Assembly: GCA_937901435.1 (NCBI GenBank)
Contig: CALGTJ010000773.1
Span: 1-13,754, forward strand
Direction: 5' to 3'
Length of the DNA: 13,754 bases
Source: an uncultured Rhodobacter sp.
GTDB lineage: Bacteria; Pseudomonadota; Alphaproteobacteria; Rhodobacterales; Rhodobacteraceae
A program made the translations under genes and the position numbers. Position 1 is the stretch's first letter; each line of letters starts with the position of its first letter. Shown here one piece after another: positions 7,397 through 13,754 of the stretch. Under the pieces are notes generated by a model that saw only the letters and a program-made list of their open reading frames with translations, had not been told where the DNA came from and ran no database searches.

Positions 7397-8593
7397 ATGT
7401 TGGCGGGAAAACGTATTCTACTGATCATCGGTGGCGGCATCGCAGCGTTCAAATCGCTGGATCTGATCCGCCGTCTTCGCGAGCGCGGCGCAACGGTAGT
7501 GCCTGTTCTGACCCGCGCATCAGAGGAGTTTGTGACCCCCTTGTCAGTTTCGGCTCTGGCGGCGCAAAAGGTCTACCGCGATCTCTTTGATCTGACGGAT
7601 GAGGCCGAGATGGGTCATATCGAATTGTCGCGCGCCGCGGACCTTGTGGTTGTTGCCCCGGCGACAGCCGACCTGATGGCCAAGATGGCCGGGGGGCATG
7701 CCAATGACCTTGCCTCGACGGTGCTGATGGCGACTGACAAGCGCGTGCTGATTGCGCCTTCGATGAATGTACGGATGTGGCAGCACCCCGCGACCCAACG
7801 TAATCTTTCGACGCTGCGCGGTGATGGTGTTTTGGTCGTCGGCCCGGACGAGGGCGCGATGGCCTGCGGTGAATACGGACCCGGTCGGATGGCCGAAGTG
7901 CCCCAGATCATTGCCAGTGTTGAGACAGCGTTGATGGACGGTCCCCTTAAGGGGCGGCATATCCTCGTGACCTCTGGCCCCACACATGAACTGATCGACC
8001 CGGTGCGCTATATTGCGAACCGATCGTCCGGTGCGCAGGGTACTGCGATTGCGCGGGCCTTGGCGGCGCTGGGCGCGAGGGTCAGCTTTGTGACCGGGCC
8101 TGCGGATGTGCCCCCGCCAGAGGGGGTCGAGGTGATCCACGTGCAGACCGCAAGGCAGATGCTGGAGGCCGTAAAGGCCCATCTGCCTGCCGACGCGGCG
8201 GTGTTTGCGGCGGCTGTTGCCGATTGGCGCATGGCAGAGGATCAGCCGCAAAAGATCAAGAAAGACGGATCCGGCGCGGTGCCAACGCTCGCCTTTGCCG
8301 AGAACCCGGATATTCTGGCGACGGTGGCGCAGATGGCCAGTGGGCGACCTAGATTGGTCGTCGGATTTGCGGCAGAGACGGATGATGTCATCGCCAATGC
8401 CACGGCCAAACGCCTGCGCAAGAGGTGCGACTGGATCGTGGCCAATGATGTCTCTGCCGAAACGGGGATCATGGGGGGCAGCGAGAACGCGGTGACCCTG
8501 ATTTCAGACGCTGGCGCAGAGGCGTGGCCGCGCATGGCAAAAGGTCAGGTGGCGCAACGACTGGCTGCCAAGATTGCCGAGGCATTGATATGA
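7397..8593 (+). CDS. coaBC: Bifunctional phosphopantothenoylcysteine decarboxylase / phosphopantothenate-cysteine ligase
   Basis: This 398-residue enzyme makes 4'-phosphopantetheine on the way to coenzyme A: the CoaB half joins cysteine to phosphopantothenate using CTP, and the flavin-dependent CoaC half decarboxylates the product. The CoaC domain (about 1-180) shows IIGGGIAAFKS (10-20), His74 in MGHIELSRAADL, PATADLMAKMAGG (88-100), PSMNVRMW (121-128), and ACGEYGPGRM (156-165), which includes the conserved Cys157. The CoaB domain (about 185-398) shows TSGPTHELIDPVRYIANRSSG (192-212, key residues GPT, D201, NRSSG), AAVADW (272-277) and KIKK (286-289). The ATG at 7397 has AGAGGG just upstream. 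An earlier in-frame ATG at 7352 would add 15 residues not typical of the family. The stop overlaps the dut start (ATGA). Confidence 0.96.
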   Translation: MLAGKRILLIIGGGIAAFKSLDLIRRLRERGATVVPVLTRASEEFVTPLSVSALAAQKVYRDLFDLTDEAEMGHIELSRAADLVVVAPATADLMAKMAGGHANDLASTVLMATDKRVLIAPSMNVRMWQHPATQRNLSTLRGDGVLVVGPDEGAMACGEYGPGRMAEVPQIIASVETALMDGPLKGRHILVTSGPTHELIDPVRYIANRSSGAQGTAIARALAALGARVSFVTGPADVPPPEGVEVIHVQTARQMLEAVKAHLPADAAVFAAAVADWRMAEDQPQKIKKDGSGAVPTLAFAENPDILATVAQMASGRPRLVVGFAAETDDVIANATAKRLRKRCDWIVANDVSAETGIMGGSENAVTLISDAGAEAWPRMAKGQVAQRLAAKIAEALI

Positions 8594-9060
8594 GCGCGCC
8601 TGTCCTGCGCTTTGTCTGGGACGACGGGGCCGACCGCGGGCTGGGCCTGCCGTCTTATGAAACCGCCGGGGCGGCAGGGGCTGATATTCGCGCCAATCTG
8701 CCGTTGGATCTGCGCGAGACTGGTGTCACTTTGGCGAGCATGGAACGGCGCATCATTGCCACAGGTCTGCGGGTCGAGATCCCGGTTGGCTTTGAAATGC
8801 AGATCAGACCGCGCTCTGGTCTGGCGTTGAAACATGGCATCACCCTGCCAAATACGCCCGGCACCATCGATAGCGATTATCGCGGGCCTTTAGGCGTCTT
8901 GCTGGTCAATCTGGGGGCGGACCCCTACCGGATCACTCACGGGGATCGCATCGCCCAGATGATTATCGCGCCCGTTGTGCAGGCCCGGTTCGAGGTGATC
9001 GAAACGCTTGGGGACACAGCGCGGGGCGCGGGTGGCTTTGGCTCTACGGGGCGGTTCTGA
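8590..9060 (+). CDS. dut: Deoxyuridine 5'-triphosphate nucleotidohydrolase (dUTPase)
   Basis: This trimeric enzyme splits dUTP into dUMP and pyrophosphate, keeping uracil out of DNA and feeding dTMP synthesis. The 156 residues carry all five dUTPase motifs in order: AGADIRA (29-35), RPRSGLALKHGI (73-84), GTIDSDYRG (91-99) running into LGVLLVN, HGDRIAQMIIAP (117-128) and the mobile C-terminal arm RGAGGFGSTG (145-154). The ATG at 8590 overlaps the coaBC stop by 4 bp (ATGA). A longer in-frame reading from 8524 lies inside coaBC and adds residues not found in the family. The TGA at 9058-9060 shares its last base with the ATG of the next gene. The protein appears complete and functional. Confidence 0.97.
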   Translation: MSAPVLRFVWDDGADRGLGLPSYETAGAAGADIRANLPLDLRETGVTLASMERRIIATGLRVEIPVGFEMQIRPRSGLALKHGITLPNTPGTIDSDYRGPLGVLLVNLGADPYRITHGDRIAQMIIAPVVQARFEVIETLGDTARGAGGFGSTGRF

Positions 9061-10109
9061 TGATCCTTTTTCTGACGCTTGCCGTGGGCCTTTGGGTGCT
9101 GGGGCATCATTTACGCACACCAAAACGCGCGCGCTGGATTATGATTGGGCTGCTTTATGTGCTTGTCCTGATCCTGCTGGTGGTCTTGCCCGAAACTCAC
9201 GCTCTGCGCCGATCCTTGGGCGAATCCTTTGCCGAATGGGGCGCGCTTGGCGTGCTTGCGCTGGTGATCATGGGCTATCGCGCGGTTCTGGGGCGGGTCA
9301 GGTCGAGGGCGGATGTTGTGGAACGCATAGCGACGCCCGCATCCAAATCGGGCAGTTTTCAGGCGGACGAGTTGGACCGGTACGCCCGCCACATCATGCT
9401 GCGCGAGATTGGCGGACCGGGACAGAAGCGTCTGAAAGCGGCCAAGGTTCTGGTGGTCGGGGCGGGCGGGCTTGGGTCCCCGGCGTTGATGTATCTGGCC
9501 GCTGCCGGGGTGGGCACCATTGGCGTGGTTGATGACGACATTGTCGAAAGCACCAACCTGCAACGCCAAATCGCCCATACGGATGACCGGATCGGAATGC
9601 CCAAGGTGTTCTCTGCGGAACGCGCGATGAAGAGTGTGAATCCCTATGTCGAGGTGCGCCCCTATCATCGCCGTCTGACACCAGAGATCGCGCGGGATCT
9701 GATCGCGGACTATGACCTTGTGCTGGACGGCACCGATAATTTCGACACCCGCTATCTGGTGAATGACGCCTGCGTGGCGCTGGGCAAGCCTTTGATTTCC
9801 GGGGCTTTGACCCAATGGGAGGGCCAGATCAGCCTGTTTGATCCGGCCCACGGCGCGCCCTGCTATGCCTGCGTGTTTCCGCAGGCGCCGGCTGACGGGC
9901 TTGCACCGTCTTGTGCCGAGGCGGGCGTGCTTGGGCCTTTGCCCGGCGTGGTTGGCGCGATGATGGCGGTCGAGGCGGTCAAGGTGATTGTGGACGCCGG
10001 ACAAGGGCTGGCAGGTCGGATGCTGATTTATGACGCGTTATATGCCGAAACGCGGGTGATCTCGCTGGAGCGACGCGTGGATTGTGCGACCTGCGGGCTG
10101 TCTTCTTGA
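9060..10109 (+). CDS. moeB: MoeB/ThiF/HesA-family adenylyltransferase with an N-terminal membrane region
   Basis: An E1-like enzyme that adenylates the C-terminal glycine of a ubiquitin-like sulfur carrier (MoaD in molybdopterin synthesis or ThiS in thiamine synthesis). Residues 100-349 form the complete MoeB-like domain: GAGGLGSPALMYLAAAGVG (134-152), DDDIVESTNLQRQ (158-170), DGTDNFDTRYLVND (223-236), CYAC (268-271), PSCAEAGVLGPLPG (283-296) and CATC (342-345). The two CxxC pairs bind structural zinc in this family. No rhodanese domain follows. Residues 1-80 are unusual for MoeB: hydrophobic segments at about 1-17, 25-43 and 60-76 suggest two or three membrane helices, with the enzyme domain probably cytoplasmic. 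The start shares one base with the dut stop (TGATG). Whether the true partner is MoaD or ThiS cannot be told here. Confidence 0.9.
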   Translation: MILFLTLAVGLWVLGHHLRTPKRARWIMIGLLYVLVLILLVVLPETHALRRSLGESFAEWGALGVLALVIMGYRAVLGRVRSRADVVERIATPASKSGSFQADELDRYARHIMLREIGGPGQKRLKAAKVLVVGAGGLGSPALMYLAAAGVGTIGVVDDDIVESTNLQRQIAHTDDRIGMPKVFSAERAMKSVNPYVEVRPYHRRLTPEIARDLIADYDLVLDGTDNFDTRYLVNDACVALGKPLISGALTQWEGQISLFDPAHGAPCYACVFPQAPADGLAPSCAEAGVLGPLPGVVGAMMAVEAVKVIVDAGQGLAGRMLIYDALYAETRVISLERRVDCATCGLSS

Positions 10110-10128
10110 GGGCGCGTGACCAAAATGT

Positions 10129-10146
10129 GCGCGACCGCGCGCTTTT
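10129..10146 (+). terminator. Candidate Rho-independent terminator after moeB
   Basis: GCGCG (10129-10133), loop ACCG (10134-10137), CGCGC (10138-10142), then TTTT (10143-10146), starting 20 nt after the moeB stop. The stem is short (5 bp) but all G:C. The T-run is also short, so termination could be partial. The rest of this 171-bp gap holds no gene I can support. Confidence 0.45.
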
Positions 10147-10280
10147 ACTCAGCTTTTTGTGAGGTGACGCAAGATTTGGGTGTATGTGTGGGTTTGAACG
10201 CCGATTTGCCCGGTTTTTATGGACAGTCGCCCGGTGGCGCGGTTTAGTTGACCTAGGAACATTCACTTGGGAGTGCTGTT

Positions 10281-11075
10281 ATGAAAGCCTTTGCTCTTGC
10301 TGTGGGATTTGCCGCGGCTTTGTGTGCCACTGCTGTTACTGCCGGGGGGCATTTGCCTGATCTTGCGGGGCGGACGGTGGTTGTGGTGACCGAGAACGCC
10401 TATCCGCCTTTGCAATTCATCGAGCCCGCGAGCGGTGATGCGATTGGCTGGGAATATGATGCGATGGCAGAGATAGCCGAGCGTCTGAATATTGAAGTGG
10501 TTTATGAGAACATCAGCTGGGACGCGATGATCTCGGCGGTGTCAGAGGGCCAATATGATCTGGGCATGACTGGGATCACCATTCGCGAGGATCGCGCCGA
10601 GATGGTGGATTTCTCTGATGCCTACATGCGTTCTGAGATGGTCATGTTGGTGCGCGGTGATGAAGAGCGGTTCAGCGATGCGACCTCTTTTGCGGGGGAT
10701 GAGGATCTGTTGATGGCCGCGCAACCGGGCACGACGCCGTTTTATGTGGGTGTTTACGATGTGCTGGATGGCGACGAGGCCAATCCCCGGATCAAGCTGT
10801 TCGAGACGTTTGGCGCCGGGGTGCAGGCGCTGCGGACGGGCGATGTGGATCTGGTGCTGACCTATGGCACGGCGGGCGCGGGGTATGTGGCGGCCAGTGA
10901 AGGTGGGTTGAAGATCATTGGCGAGAAACTGGGCACCGAGGATTTCGGGTTCATCTTTCCAAACGGTTCCGATCTGGTCGAGCCGATGAACGCCGCCATC
11001 GCCGCAATGCAGGACGATGGCACCATCGAGGCGCTGAACAAAAAGTGGTTCCTTGACTTCAAGATTGGCGGTTAA
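10281..11075 (+). CDS. Periplasmic amino-acid-type ABC transporter substrate-binding protein
   Basis: A 264-residue solute-binding protein of the SBP_bac_3 family (polar amino acids and similar small molecules). Residues 1-21 form a Sec signal peptide ending VTA; Cys15 lies inside the hydrophobic core and is not a lipobox, so the mature protein should be soluble in the periplasm. ENAYPPLQF (38-46) opens the first lobe. [19 protein letters not shown] (97-115) is the family signature, with Arg105 where these proteins bind the ligand carboxylate. Asp190 in [12 protein letters not shown] belongs to the hinge and ligand region. The ATG at 10281 has GGGAG 7 nt upstream. The permease gene follows after only 6 nt. 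The exact ligand is not predictable. Confidence 0.93.
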   Translation: MKAFALAVGFAAALCATAVTAGGHLPDLAGRTVVVVTENAYPPLQFIEPASGDAIGWEYDAMAEIAERLNIEVVYENISWDAMISAVSEGQYDLGMTGITIREDRAEMVDFSDAYMRSEMVMLVRGDEERFSDATSFAGDEDLLMAAQPGTTPFYVGVYDVLDGDEANPRIKLFETFGAGVQALRTGDVDLVLTYGTAGAGYVAASEGGLKIIGEKLGTEDFGFIFPNGSDLVEPMNAAIAAMQDDGTIEALNKKWFLDFKIGG

Positions 11076-11081
11076 AGCGCT

Positions 11082-11879
11082 TTGATCCCTTCATCGGATC
11101 CCGAAAGCGACTTTCCCTGGTGGTTGGTTTTTGCGGGCGCGCTGGCGGGGTTTTTCCTATACCGGGTTGTCATTGACGACCTTTATGCGCAGGTGCTGTC
11201 GACGCTGATGCGGGGTGTCGGCATCACGGTTTTCGTAACCCTGATCAGCTTTTTTTCGGCCTGTCTTATCGGGCTTTTGCTGGCCACCGCGACCCTCAGC
11301 CGGTTTATCGTCTTGCGACAGGTAGCGCGGTTTTACATCGAGATCGTGCGTGGTGTGCCAATCATCGTCTTGCTGCTTTACGTGGCTTTTGTCTTTGCCC
11401 CCGCATTGGTTGCTGCGTGGAACGGGATCGCGGATACCCTTGGGTTTGATCCGATCCGCACCCGCGATTTCCCTTTGCTGTGGCGGGCGATCCTTGCGCT
11501 GACCATCGGCTATTCCGCGTTTATCGCCGAGGTGTTTCGCGCCGGATTGCAGGCGGTCGACAATGGCCAGATCGAGGCGGCCAAGTCGATTGGCCTCAAC
11601 GGTTGGCAGCGGTTCCGCCACATCGTTTTTCCGCAGGCGTTCCGGATGATCCTGCCGCCGTTGGGCAATGATTTTGTGGCGATGGTCAAGGACAGTTCTC
11701 TGGTGTCTGTGCTGGGCGTCAGCGACATCACTCAGTTGGGCAAACTGACCGCAGCGGGAAATTTTCGTTATTTCGAGACTTATAATGTGGTGGCGTTGAT
11801 CTATCTCATGATGACGATAAGTCTTTCAGTGGCGCTGCGTCGATTGGAACGCCATCTGCGTGGGCAGCCCTTTAAATAA
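11082..11879 (+). CDS. Amino-acid ABC transporter permease (HisM/ArtM type)
   Basis: A 265-residue inner-membrane permease of the polar amino acid family. An extra N-terminal helix (about 13-31) precedes the usual membrane core, which starts near 45. RGVPIIVLLLY (90-100) is a family hallmark. The cytoplasmic EAA loop, which contacts the ATPase subunit, is EAAKSIGLNGWQRFRH (165-180) followed by FPQAFR. The start appears to be TTG at 11082; the frame has a stop nine bases earlier and no ATG or GTG near the N-terminus, so a TTG start is the best reading. No strong Shine-Dalgarno match is present, which suggests coupling to the binding-protein gene 6 nt upstream. No ATP-binding subunit follows; the next gene is unrelated. 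Confidence 0.92.
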   Translation: MIPSSDPESDFPWWLVFAGALAGFFLYRVVIDDLYAQVLSTLMRGVGITVFVTLISFFSACLIGLLLATATLSRFIVLRQVARFYIEIVRGVPIIVLLLYVAFVFAPALVAAWNGIADTLGFDPIRTRDFPLLWRAILALTIGYSAFIAEVFRAGLQAVDNGQIEAAKSIGLNGWQRFRHIVFPQAFRMILPPLGNDFVAMVKDSSLVSVLGVSDITQLGKLTAAGNFRYFETYNVVALIYLMMTISLSVALRRLERHLRGQPFK

Positions 11880-11923
11880 AAGACACAAGCCGAAAAGACT
11901 GCTACCTGACACAGTATTGAAAT

Positions 11924-11930
11924 GGAGGAG
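11924..11930 (+). promoter_or_regulatory. Shine-Dalgarno site deciding the DUF4399 start
   Basis: GGAGGAG lies 6 nt before the ATG at 11937. The in-frame ATG at 11922 overlaps this site and has no good site of its own, so 11937 is preferred. Confidence 0.75.
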
Positions 11931-11936
11931 ATCCGG

Positions 11937-12365
11937 ATGAAAATGATTTTTGCGGCTGCTTTGCTGGCAGCGGGTCCTGTGTTCGCACAGACGGCATCAA
12001 CCGACGGCGCGATGGTCTACTTTGTCTTGCCGACGGATGGCGCGACGGTGTCCAGCCCGGTTACGGTGGTCTTTGGCCTGTCCGGCATGGGCGTTGCCCC
12101 GGCTGGCACGGAAAAGGACGGCACCGGGCATCATCACCTGCTGATCGACCGCCCGCCTCTGGGCGAGGGTGAATTCGGTGCAGAAGAGTTTGAACTGGCG
12201 ATCAGTTCTGACGACAATCACAAGCATTTTGGCGGCGGTCAGACCGAGACCACGCTGGACCTTGCCCCCGGTCAGCACACGTTGCAACTGGTGCTGGGGG
12301 ATGCGGGCCATGTGCCCCATGATCCGGCTGTGACCTCTGGTGTGATTACAATTACCGTCGAATAG
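11937..12365 (+). CDS. Small exported DUF4399-domain protein
   Basis: A 142-residue protein with a clear signal peptide (1-17, ending VFA before QTA), so it is predicted to be periplasmic. The mature part matches the DUF4399 pattern: FVLPTDGATVSSPVTVVFGL (29-48), GHHHLLID (64-71), NHKHFGGGQTE (94-104) and GQHTLQLVLGDAGHVPHDP (112-130). The predicted fold is a small all-beta domain. Function is unknown; some database entries for this family carry misleading cell-shape names. Eight histidines lie in four clusters, which would suit metal binding, but this is only a suggestion. The gene is preceded by a strong GGAGGAG site and sits 57 bp after the permease gene, so it may have its own promoter or be read through. 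Confidence 0.85.
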   Translation: MKMIFAAALLAAGPVFAQTASTDGAMVYFVLPTDGATVSSPVTVVFGLSGMGVAPAGTEKDGTGHHHLLIDRPPLGEGEFGAEEFELAISSDDNHKHFGGGQTETTLDLAPGQHTLQLVLGDAGHVPHDPAVTSGVITITVE

Positions 12366-12378
12366 CACTGGTCTAACG

Positions 12379-12426
12379 CGGTGCGGCTGCCTACCTATGC
12401 GATACCGCATTGAAGGAGCCGCACCG
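12379..12426 (+). repeat. Perfect 10-bp inverted repeat covering the ribosome site of the M3 peptidase gene
   Basis: The left arm CGGTGCGGCT (12379-12388) is exactly complementary to the right arm AGCCGCACCG (12417-12426). The right arm ends at the base before the ATG. Allowing a bulged G at 12389, CCT (12390-12392) can pair with AGG (12414-12416), extending the stem to 13 pairs and burying the Shine-Dalgarno bases AGGAG (12414-12418). Inside the loop a second hairpin, ATGCG (12397-12401) with CGCAT (12406-12410), is possible. There is no T-run, so it is not an ordinary terminator. It could be an RNA switch for translation or a DNA operator. Confidence 0.7.
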
Positions 12427-13754
12427 ATGACCAACGCTTTGCTGACCGACTGGACCACGCCTTTTCAGATCGCGCCCTTTGATCAGATTTCTGACGAAGA
12501 CTTCGAACCTGCTTTGCAGGAGGCGCTGACACAGGCGCGCTCCGGGATTGCCAAGATCGTTTCCAATCCAGACGCGCCGACATTCGCCAATACAATCGAG
12601 GCATTGGAACTGGCCGACGAAATGCTTGGCCGGGTATTGTCGGTATTTTACAACATCGCCGGGGCTGACAGTAATCCCAAGCGCGAAGAGTTGCAGCGCG
12701 CGTTTTCGCCCAAGCTGGCGCAATATTCCTCTGAAATCACGATGAACGCTGATCTGTTCGCCCGGATCGAAGCCGTCTGGCAGGCCCGCGAGACGCTGGA
12801 TCTGAACGAAGAACAGGCGCGCGTGCTGATGCTGACGCGGCGTGGTTTTGTGCGCTCTGGGGCGCAGCTGGAGGGGGACGCACGGGACCGTCTTAGCGCG
12901 GTCAAGGAACGGCTGGCGGTGCTGGGCACCCAATTCACCCAGAACCTGCTGGCGGATGAGCGGTCCTGGTTCATGGAACTGTCCGAGGCCGATCTGGAGG
13001 GCCTTCCTGCCTTTGTGGTCGCGACCGCGCGCTCTGCCGGGCAGGACAAGGGTGTCGACGGGCCGGTGATCACGCTGTCTCGCTCGCTGATCGTGCCGTT
13101 TCTGCAATTCTCGCCCCGTCGTGATCTGCGCGAGATCGCCTATAAGGCTTGGGTCGCGCGCGGTGAGAATGGCGGCGAGACCGACAACCGTGGCATCGCG
13201 GCAGAGACGCTGGCCTTGCGGCAGGAACGCGCGCAATTGCTGGGTTACGATAGCTTCGCGGCCTACAAGCTGGAAACAGAGATGGCCAAGACACCTGAGG
13301 CCGTGGAAAACCTGCTGATGCAGGTCTGGACCCCGGCCAAAGCAGCCGCAGAGGCAGATGCAGAGGTTTTGACCGCGATGATGCAGGCCGATGGGATCAA
13401 CGGCGATCTGGAGCCTTGGGACTGGCGGTATTATTCGGAAAAGCGCCGCCGCGCAGAGCATGATCTGGATGAGGCAGAGCTAAAACCATATCTGCAACTG
13501 GACCGCATGATCGAGGCCGCGTTCACCTGTGCAACCCGTCTGTTTGGTCTGGCGTTCAAGCCGATTGACGTGGCCATGTACCACCCGGACGCCCGCGCGT
13601 GGGAAGTCACCCGCGACGGCGAACATCTGGCGGTGTTTGTTGGCGATTACTTTGCCCGTGGATCAAAACGCTCGGGCGCGTGGTGTTCTGCCATGCGCTC
13701 GCAGCAGCGGCTGTCGGGCGATATCCGGCCCATCGTCGTGAACGTCTGCAACTT
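12427..13754 (+). CDS. M3-family oligopeptidase (Dcp/OpdA type), 5' part
   Basis: This zinc metallopeptidase family cuts short peptides in the cytoplasm; relatives are oligopeptidase A and peptidyl-dipeptidase Dcp. The window holds 442 codons of an expected length near 670-680 and ends in frame, so the HExxH zinc site lies beyond the edge. Visible family features are the N-terminal TPFQIAPFDQI (11-21), the helical half with RRGFVRSGAQL (138-148) and LLGYDSFAAYKLETEMAKTP (271-290), then EPWDWRYYSEKRR (329-341) and DYFARGSKRSGAW (407-419), both well conserved in M3 enzymes. The ATG at 12427 has GGAG about 8 nt upstream, inside an inverted repeat. No signal peptide is seen. I cannot separate Dcp from OpdA on the visible half. 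Confidence 0.93.
   Translation, partial: MTNALLTDWTTPFQIAPFDQISDEDFEPALQEALTQARSGIAKIVSNPDAPTFANTIEALELADEMLGRVLSVFYNIAGADSNPKREELQRAFSPKLAQYSSEITMNADLFARIEAVWQARETLDLNEEQARVLMLTRRGFVRSGAQLEGDARDRLSAVKERLAVLGTQFTQNLLADERSWFMELSEADLEGLPAFVVATARSAGQDKGVDGPVITLSRSLIVPFLQFSPRRDLREIAYKAWVARGENGGETDNRGIAAETLALRQERAQLLGYDSFAAYKLETEMAKTPEAVENLLMQVWTPAKAAAEADAEVLTAMMQADGINGDLEPWDWRYYSEKRRRAEHDLDEAELKPYLQLDRMIEAAFTCATRLFGLAFKPIDVAMYHPDARAWEVTRDGEHLAVFVGDYFARGSKRSGAWCSAMRSQQRLSGDIRPIVVNVCN

Noticed and set aside
8524..8589. Longer N-terminus for dUTPase
   Set aside because: The extension lies inside coaBC and is unlike dUTPases. The ATG at 8590 in the ATGA overlap gives the usual family length.
9111..10004. 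Long open frame (297 codons) on the minus strand
   Set aside because: Antisense to moeB, with His/Gln/Arg-rich composition and no domain; a shadow frame.
10194..10223. Sigma-70 promoter for the binding-protein gene (TTGAAC, 18 nt, TATGGA)
   Set aside because: The -10 element matches only three of six bases, and a TTGACC at 10248-10253 has no matching -10. A promoter is likely in this gap but cannot be placed from sequence alone.
12391..13461. Long open frame (356 codons) on the minus strand
   Set aside because: It lies antisense to the M3 peptidase gene, whose protein motifs are clear. The antisense product is rich in Arg, Gln and His with no recognisable domain, as expected of a shadow frame in G+C-rich DNA.
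1..13754. Insertion sequences, CRISPR arrays, phage genes, tRNA or rRNA genes
   Set aside because: No transposase or integrase frames, regular repeats, or structural RNA signatures were seen. The genes are compact, intact and of chromosomal housekeeping type.

Overview
The window is a gene-dense chromosomal segment with a high G+C feel. It most likely comes from an alphaproteobacterium of the order Rhodobacterales (Roseobacter/Rhodobacter type). The clues are a heat-shock sigma factor of the RpoHII type, a coaBC-dut-moeB block in which MoeB carries an extra membrane region, a glutathione S-transferase with an added Cys-rich tail, and many ATGA/GTGA stop-start overlaps. I see no mobile elements, CRISPR arrays, rRNA or tRNA genes. 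No gap between genes exceeds 171 bases.

Layout. Positions 1-39 look like the last codons of a YraN (UPF0102) gene. Then come gshB (glutathione synthase, 109-1050, +) and an overlapping HSL-type alpha/beta hydrolase (1047-1958, +). The hydrolase meets the convergent comM/YifB ATPase gene (1915-3438, -) with a 44-bp tail-to-tail overlap. Still on the minus strand are a glutathione S-transferase with a C-terminal Cys-rich module (3491-4357), a histidine phosphatase (4417-4992) and cobU (4989-5522). The last two overlap by 4 bp and suit the nucleotide-loop steps of cobalamin synthesis.

The 102-bp gap at 5523-5624 is a divergent promoter region. To its right, all genes are on the plus strand: rpoH (RpoHII type, 5625-6503) coupled to a ChaN-family periplasmic protein (6500-7324), then coaBC (7397-8593), dut (8590-9060) and a membrane-anchored MoeB/ThiF-type E1 enzyme (9060-10109), which overlap each other. 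A candidate intrinsic terminator follows at 10129-10146. Next are a periplasmic amino-acid-type binding protein (10281-11075) and its permease (11082-11879) without an adjacent ATPase, a small secreted DUF4399 protein (11937-12365), and the first 442 codons of an M3-family oligopeptidase (12427 to the window end).

How the genes fit together. Most of the window is housekeeping: glutathione, coenzyme A, molybdopterin or thiamine sulfur transfer, dUTP clearance and cobalamin salvage. A stress theme is centred on rpoHII, whose upstream gap holds a TGATCC hexamer resembling the -35 element used by the singlet-oxygen sigma factor RpoE of Rhodobacter. I did not find a clearly new multi-gene system. 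The points most worth checking are a 10-bp perfect inverted repeat that would bury the Shine-Dalgarno sequence of the M3 peptidase gene, the RpoE-like site before rpoHII, the RpoHII-ChaN coupling, the membrane domain on MoeB, and the Cys-rich tail on the glutathione S-transferase.
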